DNA of 35,410 nt from Parcubacteria group bacterium GW2011_GWA2_47_26 (GTDB lineage: Bacteria > Patescibacteriota > Patescibacteriia > GWA2-47-26): positions 1 to 35,410 of the forward strand of contig LCOG01000010.1 of NCBI GenBank assembly GCA_001001705.1, given 5' to 3'. The notes below the pieces were generated by a model. It saw only the letters and a list, made by a program, of their open reading frames with translations, had not been told where the DNA came from and did not search any database. Made by a program: the position numbers and the translations under genes. This document shows, in pieces, positions 18,412-26,716 of this stretch. Position 1 is the first letter of the stretch. Every line of letters begins with the position of its first letter.

Positions 18412-18464
18412 ATGTAACGACGGTCTTTAGGCCGCCATAACTGGCGACCTGAAGGTCGCCGCTA
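18412..18464. repeat. palindromic element atgtaacgacgg...ggcgacctgaaggtcgccgctacat
   Basis: Inverted ends and internal hairpins at the cysS 3' end. Confidence 0.65.
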
Positions 18465-20000
18465 CATCCTCTTTTTCAAACGCGGGCCGAAAGCCGTATC
18501 CTCAACAATATAACCGCTCTCTTTAATCTGTGCGCGCAACTCATCAGCGCGTTTCCAGTCTTTTATTTTACGCGCGACCTCCCGCTCTTCCGCTAACTTC
18601 ATAACCCCATCCGGAATGACGGATTTTTTTACTGTACCCAATCCCAGACCCAGTACACTATCAATTTCCTGTAGAAATTTTAACACACCATCACATTTAG
18701 CCGCGGTGAACTGTGAACTGTGAACTGTGAACTTTCGGTTCACCCTGCGCACAAAAGAAAAAAGTACAGCGAGCGTTTTAGGCACATTGAGATCATCATC
18801 CAATGCGGAAATAAAATCTTGCCGGGCTTTTTTAATAAATTTCATAACTCCCCCATTCCCTCTTACCTTAAGAGGGGAATTTGAATTTTCTCCTCCCCGT
18901 GGGTTTTGGGGAGGTTGGGAGGGGTTACGAAGCCTCTCCACCAACTCATCTACCTTCATGAGCGCCGCCTGCGCGCTTTTAAGTCCACCAAAAGTAAAAT
19001 TCAACGTCTCGCGATAATGCGTGCTCACCAAAATATAACGGATGACCCTCGGCGTAAACCCGCGATCCAAAAGATTTTTTAGGGTGTAAAAATTCCCCAG
19101 CGATTTGGACATCTTTTTCCCGTCCACGAGCAAATGCTTAACATGCAACCAAAATCGCGCAAACTGCTTTCCGGTCGCCCCCTCTGACTGCGCAATTTCG
19201 CACTCATGATGCGGAAACTTATTATCCTCGCCGCCCGTATGAATATCAAGAGTCGCCCCCAAATACTTCATGGACATAGCCGAGCATTCCAAATGCCAAC
19301 CCGGGTATCCCCGCCCCCAAGGCGTCTCCCACTGCAAAACATGTTCCGGCTTATAAATCCAAAGCGCAAAATCATAGGGGTTGCGCTTTTCATGAATTAC
19401 TTCCGCCCGCGCGCCCGGAATCAAATCTTCTATCTTGTTGCCGGAAAGCTTTCCGTATTTTTTAAAAGTAGAAAGATCGTAATAGATGGAATAGCCGGGC
19501 ATAACTCCCCCTTCTCCCCCTCTTAATTTAAGAGAGGGTCGGGGGGCGTTATCCTCCAACACCTTATATGCATGCTTGCGCTTCAGCAATTTTTTAATTA
19601 GCTTAATCATCTCCGACACATGCTCGGTCGCGCGCGGATATTTAAATGCCGGCTTCACGCCCAAAATTTTTACATCCTCAAAAAAAGCTCCCTCATAGAA
19701 ACGCGCGATATCAGAAACGCTTTTCCCTTCACGCCGCATGGCTAAAATCATTTTGTCCTCGCCCTGATCCGCGTCCGTAGTCATGTGCCCCACATCCGTA
19801 ATATTCATCACCTGCTTAACTTTATATTTGCGATATTCAAGATACCGCCGCAAAATATCCGCAAACAAAAAAGAGCGCAAATTTCCGATATGCACAAAAT
19901 CATAAACCGTCGGCCCGCAATTATACATCGTCACCGCTTTATCTTTAAACGGCCGAAATACCTCCTTGCGCTTGGTGTAAGAATTATACAAACGCAACAT
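18462..20000 (-). CDS. cysS: cysteinyl-tRNA synthetase
   Basis: MYNCGPTVYDFVHIGNLRSFLFADILRRYL, GGEDNKFPHHECEIAQSEGATG, KMSKSLGNF. Confidence 0.97.
   Translation of the reverse strand: MLRLYNSYTKRKEVFRPFKDKAVTMYNCGPTVYDFVHIGNLRSFLFADILRRYLEYRKYKVKQVMNITDVGHMTTDADQGEDKMILAMRREGKSVSDIARFYEGAFFEDVKILGVKPAFKYPRATEHVSEMIKLIKKLLKRKHAYKVLEDNAPRPSLKLRGGEGGVMPGYSIYYDLSTFKKYGKLSGNKIEDLIPGARAEVIHEKRNPYDFALWIYKPEHVLQWETPWGRGYPGWHLECSAMSMKYLGATLDIHTGGEDNKFPHHECEIAQSEGATGKQFARFWLHVKHLLVDGKKMSKSLGNFYTLKNLLDRGFTPRVIRYILVSTHYRETLNFTFGGLKSAQAALMKVDELVERLRNPSQPPQNPRGGENSNSPLKVRGNGGVMKFIKKARQDFISALDDDLNVPKTLAVLFSFVRRVNRKFTVHSSQFTAAKCDGVLKFLQEIDSVLGLGLGTVKKSVIPDGVMKLAEEREVARKIKDWKRADELRAQIKESGYIVEDTAFGPRLKKRM
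18706..18743. repeat. heptanucleotide tandem repeat (gtgaact)x4 within cysS
   Basis: Direct reading of gtgaactgtgaactgtgaactgtgaact. Confidence 0.95.
18846..18930. repeat. C/G-rich palindromic repeat inserted in cysS (copy 1)
   Basis: Encodes NPSQPPQNPRGGENSNSPLKVRGNGGVM; related to 1541 and 19501 copies. Confidence 0.75.
19501..19552. repeat. C/G-rich palindromic repeat inserted in cysS (copy 2)
   Basis: ataactcccccttctccccctcttaatttaagagagggtcggggggcgttat; encodes NAPRPSLKLRGGEGGVM. Confidence 0.8.
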
Positions 20001-20005
20001 AGCCG

Positions 20006-20269
20006 TTAAAACTCATCATAAATTGAGTGATCGCCAATGGAGTGAAACAGTACCCTATCTGCTTTAATAAATTCAAAAATCACTCTGTAGCGATAATCAA
20101 TATAAAACGACCAGAACCCTTTTAAGGCGCCAGTCAATTTATGCGTTTTAAGTCTTGGATCAAAGGAATCCCGCCTGAATATCTCTACGCGTTCTTCCAC
20201 TGCTCCCCGCAAATTGCGAGGCACTCTTTTCGCCTCACGCGCAAAACGCGACGTGTAAAACACCTCCAT
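20006..20269 (-). CDS. RelE/ParE-family toxin
   Basis: FAREAKRVPRNLRGAVEERVEIFRRDSFDPRLKTHKLTGALKGFWSFYIDYRYRVIFEF...HSIGDHSIY. Confidence 0.88.
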   Translation of the reverse strand: MEVFYTSRFAREAKRVPRNLRGAVEERVEIFRRDSFDPRLKTHKLTGALKGFWSFYIDYRYRVIFEFIKADRVLFHSIGDHSIYDEF

Positions 20270-20275
20270 ACCCTC

Positions 20276-20491
20276 TTACCAGAGGCTTTTCATTGTCTTT
20301 AATATCTTGGCGCTACCGGTACGATACTCTTTCCTCCCCTTTTCTAAATCAATGGCGAGACGTCCTGCCAGCCATTCGCGGAGCAGATACCGAAAAAATT
20401 CGCTTTTTGAGGCGAAGTGCTTGTTTTTCAACTCGTTTTCAACAGCTTTAGTCAGTTGGGATGGGAGGGATATATTGATTACACTGCGCAT
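20276..20491 (-). CDS. ribbon-helix-helix antitoxin
   Basis: INISLPSQLTKAVENELKNKHFASKSEFFRYLLREWL; immediately upstream of toxin. Confidence 0.85.
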   Translation of the reverse strand: MRSVINISLPSQLTKAVENELKNKHFASKSEFFRYLLREWLAGRLAIDLEKGRKEYRTGSAKILKTMKSLW

Positions 20492-20575
20492 ATATTTTAT
20501 GTTTATTAATTACTGTATTACATTGTATTACACCACTAAAATTATGTCAAGCCGCCTGGAACAGTCTGAAACAAT

Positions 20576-20624
20576 CCAAACACCTCCTCGCGCTTGGTGT
20601 AGGAATTATACAAACGCAGCATAA
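20576..20624 (-). pseudogene. duplicated 5' fragment of cysS
   Basis: Reads MLRLYNSYTKREEVF versus cysS MLRLYNSYTKRKEVF. Confidence 0.85.
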
Positions 20625-20697
20625 CCAAAGTTTACCATCTATAAAAGGGACGTTTATGCGTCCCCGTATGACTAACTTAATTCTATACAACAACCCG

Positions 20698-22713
20698 TTA
20701 GTTAATAATCATAAAATTAATTTTACCACCATAATTAGGAGGTCCCCAGAATATTCCAAAATATCCATTAGCTTGTTCATGTACACCCAAACTGTCAAAA
20801 CCATTGATATTAACAGAGCCAGGATTAGGAGCAGGCGTCAGAAATATTTTCGAATTTGAAGTAACATAACTGTTATCAATTCTTATTCTAACTTGACGGG
20901 AAGAATCACTAACAACGGGAATTGTAATAGTTCCAACTGCTGCCCCTCCAACATTAACTCGACTTGTATATATGCCCCCGGTTAGTGTAAGGGTAACAGC
21001 TGTATCAACAGCTCTAACACTAAGTCTGCCGCTATCAATCTTCAACGCTGGGCCATCATCATCATCGCCCGATACACCGTTCGGACCAGAATTATCCGCG
21101 CCAACGCCTGCTTGGCTGCTGGATTTAGATCGTCCATAAACTCCAAAACCACTGCCTGTGTTATTTCCGTAAACCCCTGACTTATTTGCTGCACTTGCCT
21201 GCCCCACAACCCCATCGCCACTATTAGATAGCCCATAAACTCCGGGGCCGATACCACGATTACTGCCATAAATCGCATAAACCTCTGCCCAACCTTCTCC
21301 CCCCGCCTCTGCTTTTAAAGCATCTACATCTCTAAGAGCGCTAACATTTAATTGGGCTACAGGCGTGTTGGTTCCAATACCAACACGACCTTCCGAATCA
21401 ATCACTAAACGTTGTTGCCCGGCTGTTGCATCCCAAATAAATAATTTATCCGCCACGCCATAAGAATTAGTAGCACCACCCACTCCAATATTATATTGTT
21501 TGCTAGCAGTTTGCATGCGTAAGCCGTCAACACCGCTCGCAGGGTTCATGCCTTGAACTTTAAAACCCGGCCAGGCCACAGCAGAAGGCGCAGAAATGTG
21601 TAAATTAGAATCTGGATTATTCGTGCCAATGCCAACCTTGCCATCCACCTGAATAGACATCAACCGTTCTACAATCTCACTGGAGGGATCATAGCTCGCA
21701 AATTGTATACCTTTGCCTGGCAAATTTGGTACTCCAATGGTTAGACGATTCGGCTCCATAAAAATACCCCAACGCCCGCTTCTCTTATAATTACCATCAG
21801 TAAATGGATCATATCCCCGTGTAATCAACGGCCGATCAGCTCCATCTAGCAAAACACCCAAAGGAGACGCTTGGAGATTTATGTTGCCTGAACCGGTTAT
21901 ACCGCCCGTTACGCTCAAGCCATCAGTGACGCTTAAAACCCCTTGGATTTCTGAATTGCCTACAACATGCAGTCTAAACCGGGGATCATTAGTACCGATA
22001 CCGACATTGCCAGCGCTATAATAAATATCCGGCTCTGAACTTAACCATTGACCCTCTGGCCAATTCGTCCTCCTAACACCTCCCAATGTCAGACTATCGG
22101 TCGTCATATTGCCGAAAACTTTTAAGTTCAAACTATCGCCTACCCAATTGCCAATATTCAAACTCGTGGTCCCGTCGCCATCAACCCTAATGGCCTTGTC
22201 GGAATTTAGATAAAGATCGCCTTCTGTGCCATCATCATTTGGTGTAATTCTCACATTACCTTTAATGTTTATGTACCCCTTCTCGGCCGTTCCGGGAGAA
22301 GCATGCTGGCGCGAAACATAGCGCGGGGTTGCTGTGCATGTCAGACTGCATGGGGTACCTGTATATACGCCAGCCGCACCACCGATTGTACAACTCCGTC
22401 CAATTAAATTTTCTATTTCACAGCCATTTGACCTAATATTTCCATCACAGTCAGCCCACCCTGAAGCACATGAAAAAGTACAATTATCGCAATTCAATGC
22501 GGTCTGCGCGGCAGGCGCAATCTCTGACAAAAGATTATCGCAACTTGGCATCACGCCATAGGCAGCACACCGCGTACCGCCAACAATAGATGGACAGTAA
22601 TCAATCCCGCCCGCCAAATCAGAACACTCGGCCAAAACCGATTTGACACCCCCCAACCAAAACGCAACGATAAACACCGCGCTAAATATAATCCAAAATT
22701 TTGACGACCGCAT
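20698..22713 (-). CDS. secreted surface protein with Cys-rich N-terminus and GIGT-type repeats
   Basis: Signal peptide; GDLYLNSDKAIRVDGDGTTSLNIGNW; NVGIGTNDP, VGIGTNNP and VGIGTNTP repeats. Confidence 0.85.
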   Translation of the reverse strand: MRSSKFWIIFSAVFIVAFWLGGVKSVLAECSDLAGGIDYCPSIVGGTRCAAYGVMPSCDNLLSEIAPAAQTALNCDNCTFSCASGWADCDGNIRSNGCEIENLIGRSCTIGGAAGVYTGTPCSLTCTATPRYVSRQHASPGTAEKGYINIKGNVRITPNDDGTEGDLYLNSDKAIRVDGDGTTSLNIGNWVGDSLNLKVFGNMTTDSLTLGGVRRTNWPEGQWLSSEPDIYYSAGNVGIGTNDPRFRLHVVGNSEIQGVLSVTDGLSVTGGITGSGNINLQASPLGVLLDGADRPLITRGYDPFTDGNYKRSGRWGIFMEPNRLTIGVPNLPGKGIQFASYDPSSEIVERLMSIQVDGKVGIGTNNPDSNLHISAPSAVAWPGFKVQGMNPASGVDGLRMQTASKQYNIGVGGATNSYGVADKLFIWDATAGQQRLVIDSEGRVGIGTNTPVAQLNVSALRDVDALKAEAGGEGWAEVYAIYGSNRGIGPGVYGLSNSGDGVVGQASAANKSGVYGNNTGSGFGVYGRSKSSSQAGVGADNSGPNGVSGDDDDGPALKIDSGRLSVRAVDTAVTLTLTGGIYTSRVNVGGAAVGTITIPVVSDSSRQVRIRIDNSYVTSNSKIFLTPAPNPGSVNINGFDSLGVHEQANGYFGIFWGPPNYGGKINFMIIN

Positions 22714-22723
22714 AACAAATCAA

Positions 22724-23923
22724 TTATTTACAGCAAGCAAATTGCAAAGTGCTGGAACAAACTGTCATCCACCCTACCCCTCCAACTCCTTGGTCAAAAT
22801 CCCAATATGTTCCCAAGCCAGAAGTATTGTTCGTCCAGCCCACGCAGTCATTAGCCAGAGCTGTGTACCCCGGCGGCCCTTCAACAATCCAAAAAGATCC
22901 ATCCTGTGGGATTATTGAATTGCATCTAATACTATTCATAATCTCATCCGTAGAACAAACGTGAGTCCCCGTTATCGCGGTATTGCATAATGTATTAACG
23001 CCTCTATACCCACCCTGACTGCCATTATACGAAGCACTCGTTGATCCTGCATACACCGCTCCAAAACAACCAGTCGCGGTAATGGAGCCGTCCACATTTA
23101 TTGTACCACTGGTCTGCGTAATAATAGAATCTCCTAGGGCTGTCAAGCCAGTAAATCTAGGCAACGTGTTAACAGTGCCGCTGCCGCTCAAGCTCCCGCC
23201 AGCCAGCGTATTGCAAGTTAAAGTTCCGCCAACTCCGCTAACATACTGCCCAGCAGGACAAGCCGTTGGAAACCCAGTCAACCGCGCCCATGGCACAAAT
23301 CCGCCTTGCAGTATGCCTGTCCAACGCACATCACCGGCCACATCAAGCGCATATGCTGGGGCCGTTTTCCCACCCTGCTGAAACAACAGCTCTGACATCG
23401 CCATGTCCGGAGCATGAAGACGCAAGCTGAAATTGCCGACATTGCCCAAATAATTCCCAATATTCAAAGCTGTCGCGCCCATACTGTCTACCCGTATTGC
23501 TTTGCCCGAATTTAAATACAGGTCGCCGCCATCGCTCTTCATGTCTCCAGTTATATTAAAGAACGCTGGTTGAGAAGTGTTAGGACTCCGCATAATATAA
23601 GACACGCTTGGACATACTCCTGTACAAGGATCTATAGTCGTGCCTTCCGGACAATTTCCTGTGCGCGGCGACTGGCAAGCGCCACTGCAATTAATCTGTC
23701 CTGATGGGCAAGCGCAAGTACCGCAACGATCCGCGTACTGTCCGCCTGACGGAGAAGGACACAATGCACCAATAGTAGAAACTGGCGCAGTGCAGCCTCT
23801 CCCCGCGCAATAGATTTGCGCACCCGGACAAGGGCCTTCGGCACGGACAGGTGATGCGCTCAACAATGCCAAACCAAGGAAAACTATGCTAATTAATAAA
23901 GCATTTTTTATTAAACTACTCAT
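22724..23923 (-). CDS. secreted Cys-rich modular surface protein with C-terminal lectin-like candidate domain
   Basis: Signal peptide; GDLYLNSGKAIRVD; GGYRGVNTLC...CSTDEIMNSIRC...CVGW...FACCK. Confidence 0.85.
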   Translation of the reverse strand: MSSLIKNALLISIVFLGLALLSASPVRAEGPCPGAQIYCAGRGCTAPVSTIGALCPSPSGGQYADRCGTCACPSGQINCSGACQSPRTGNCPEGTTIDPCTGVCPSVSYIMRSPNTSQPAFFNITGDMKSDGGDLYLNSGKAIRVDSMGATALNIGNYLGNVGNFSLRLHAPDMAMSELLFQQGGKTAPAYALDVAGDVRWTGILQGGFVPWARLTGFPTACPAGQYVSGVGGTLTCNTLAGGSLSGSGTVNTLPRFTGLTALGDSIITQTSGTINVDGSITATGCFGAVYAGSTSASYNGSQGGYRGVNTLCNTAITGTHVCSTDEIMNSIRCNSIIPQDGSFWIVEGPPGYTALANDCVGWTNNTSGLGTYWDFDQGVGGVGWMTVCSSTLQFACCK

Positions 23924-23932
23924 AGAATAAAT

Positions 23933-25256
23933 CTAACGACAACACGCTAAAGGGTAACTTGAATTACAATTTTGCGCCCAACCTACTCCGCCATTGGCAT
24001 CAAAACTCCATATTGTGCCATTAAATGTTGCATCGCTTCCACCATAGGTCCATCCCCGACAATCATTTGTTTGCGTTGGTAACGCAGGCGCGCCATTGGC
24101 AATCCAAGCGCTTCCTGTAGCAGTAAAAATCGGACTGCTCGCAGGATTTTCACAGCGTATACTTTCCAGAATTTCAGCCGTGGAGCAAACGTGAGCGCCT
24201 GGAAAAGCACTAGCACACCGAGCATGTGCGGCACGATATCCTTGCAGGCTTCCACTAGTGATAGCTCCATTCACAGTAGTGGAAGTCATGCCCGCAAACA
24301 CCGGCCCAAAACAACTCGTCGCTGTAATAGAGCCGTCCACATTTATTGTACCACCACTCTCGCTCATAATGGAATCTTCTAAAGTTGTTGCGCTTGTAAA
24401 TTTAGCCACTCTATTGGCCGTACCAGTACCGCTCAAGCTCCCGCCAGCCAGCGTATTGCAAGTTAAAGTTCCGCCAACTCCGCTAACATACTGCCCAGCA
24501 GGACAAGCCGTTGGAAAACCAGTCAACCGCGCCCATGGCACAAATCCGCCTTGCAGTATGCCTGTCCAACGCACATCACCGGCCACATCAAGCGCATATG
24601 CTGGGGCCGTTTTCCCACCACAAATCAATGCTTCCCTGCTGAAACAGTAATTCTGAAATTTTTTGATAAGGAGCATGCAGGCGCAATCCAAAACTATTTC
24701 CGACGGTATCGTAGTTCCCAATGTTTAATGCTGTCGCATTGACATCGTCTATCCTAATCGCTTTGCCATTGCTTAAATAAATATCGCTGGCACTCTGAAG
24801 ATTCCCTTGTATATTAATATAACCGGTTTCTTCAGAACCTGGAAAGGGCACAAATTGCCGTGATACATATTGAGGAGTGGGCGAACAAGCGCGACTGCAA
24901 TCCGGTCCAGTATATGTTCCGGGTTGTCCGCCAATCGTACATGCCCCCGAGAGCACTTGAGTCTCACAGCCCGACGCTCCAGTACAATCCGCAAATCCGC
25001 TATTGCACACCAGAGTACAAGTCAAACAGCTAAAATTCTGATTAGCGCTCAAGGCAGGTTCCGAAGCTCCTGTGTAACAGGTATAATTAGGAGCAATGCC
25101 GCAAATATTTTCGGTAGGGGTACCGGCGCAGGAAAATGTCATAATCCCCCGCGTACCCGCCGTACAGGTGCTGATTGCTTGTGCAACGCCAATAGAAGCA
25201 AGGGAAGCGAGCCCTAAAACTAGTGATACAAAGGTAATAAAACGAAATCTCTCCAT
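23933..25256 (-). pseudogene. modular surface protein split into two ORFs (24588-25256 and 23933-24721) by a frame-breaking junction
   Basis: N-part ends ISELLFQQGSIDLWWENGPSICA*, C-part resumes GGKTAPAYALDVAGDVRW; the intact paralogue reads MSELLFQQGGKTAPAYALDVAGDVRW. Confidence 0.75.
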
Positions 25257-25258
25257 AA

Positions 25259-26716
25259 TTATTTACAACACGCAAATTGGTGGGATGTACTGCATGAAGT
25301 TGCCAGTCCGCGTCCATTTTCAAAATCCCACATTGCGCCATAGGAGACTCCTGCATTACTTTTCCATCCCTGACAATCATTAACAGCCGGAGCGGTAAAT
25401 CCAGGCAGACCATTGGATACCCAAGCAAATAATCCGGCGGTCGGCATTGCTACTCCGCAATTAATGGAATTCAGCAATTCTGTAGCTGTACAAACATGGC
25501 TTCCTTGTACCGCAACCGAACAAAGCGCATTTACTCCGCCATAACCGCCCCGTAAACCGTCATACGGTCCGCCTGTTGTCTGGCCTTGATACACCGGCCC
25601 AAAACAACTCGTCGCTGTAATCGAACCCGCCACATTTATTGTACCACTGCTAGTTTCGGTTATAATTGAATTTCCTAAAGTTGTCGCGCCTGTAAATTTA
25701 GCTAATCTTTTGCCTGTCCCCGTACCGCTCAAGCCGCCGCTACCCGCGCTGGCCGGAGTACTGCAAGTTAAACCTCCACCAATTGCGCTAATATACTGTC
25801 CTGAAGGACACTCTAAAGGAAACCCAGTCAACCGCGCCCATGGCACAAATCCGCCTTGCAGTATGCCTGTCCAACGCACATCACCGGCAATATCAAGCTT
25901 AGACAATGGCGACGTAACGCCAATCCCCATATTGCCACCCACAATAATCCCTCCTTGCACCTGCACAATGTCATTATTATCGCCTATCCATAAATTATCG
26001 GGAGAGCTAGCCGACAATCGCGAATATATAGCATTGGCATAAACATTGCCCGCCGTGATAAGACTGCCTGATGGCGCACCGCTGGGAAATATAAATCCAG
26101 TGCCCACTGCTAAATTGCCGCCGATGGTCCCGTTGCCAATGATATTAAAAAACCCGGATTGAGCTGACGCGGGATTGACAAGCACATAAGCGTCAACGCA
26201 AGAACCTGTGCAAGGGTTATATACCCTTGGCGACGGACAAGATGCGCTGGTATTGGTTTGGCAATTGTATCCCACGCCTGTCTCACAATCAGTAAAGCCG
26301 CCCGCGCATCCGCCGCAGCCCGTACACGAATCATAGCCTCGATTTGATCCGGAAGGACAAACCGCCGCGGTTGGCTGGCATGCACCGCTGCAAAATGTCT
26401 GGCCGCTTTGACAAACGAGGTTTGTACACGCGCCGCATTCGTCAATTGTCCCCACTCGGCCGCCGGAACCACTGCACGGATTTCCCTGACTGCTAGCAGG
26501 CGCCACGCACGCACCGCCACAGGAAACAGAACCCGGGGGACACGCTTGAGCATTTACCCCTACTGGTACCGCGAAAATCACTATTACCGCTACCATCATT
26601 GCGAGCACAGCGAGGTAATCTCGAAATCGCCACGCCCCGTTACGACGGGGCTCGCGATGACATAGGGTATATATTTTTTTTATCGACAACATAAAATTCG
26701 ATTTGCTTCCGAGCAT
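25259..26716 (-). CDS. secreted Cys-rich modular surface protein (start possibly at an internal ATG)
   Basis: Signal-like TM; Cys-rich N-terminus; GGYGGVNALC...VCTATELLNSINCG...FACCK. Confidence 0.82.
   Translation of the reverse strand: MLGSKSNFMLSIKKIYTLCHREPRRNGAWRFRDYLAVLAMMVAVIVIFAVPVGVNAQACPPGSVSCGGACVAPASSQGNPCSGSGGRVGTIDECGACTNLVCQSGQTFCSGACQPTAAVCPSGSNRGYDSCTGCGGCAGGFTDCETGVGYNCQTNTSASCPSPRVYNPCTGSCVDAYVLVNPASAQSGFFNIIGNGTIGGNLAVGTGFIFPSGAPSGSLITAGNVYANAIYSRLSASSPDNLWIGDNNDIVQVQGGIIVGGNMGIGVTSPLSKLDIAGDVRWTGILQGGFVPWARLTGFPLECPSGQYISAIGGGLTCSTPASAGSGGLSGTGTGKRLAKFTGATTLGNSIITETSSGTINVAGSITATSCFGPVYQGQTTGGPYDGLRGGYGGVNALCSVAVQGSHVCTATELLNSINCGVAMPTAGLFAWVSNGLPGFTAPAVNDCQGWKSNAGVSYGAMWDFENGRGLATSCSTSHQFACCK
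26594..26661. repeat. catcattgcgagcacagcgaggtaatctcg...ggctcgcgatgac repeat in the N-terminal coding region of the surface protein
   Basis: Inverted ends TCATTGCGAGC/GCTCGCGATGA; encodes CHREPRRNGAWRFRDYLAVLAMM. Confidence 0.75.
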
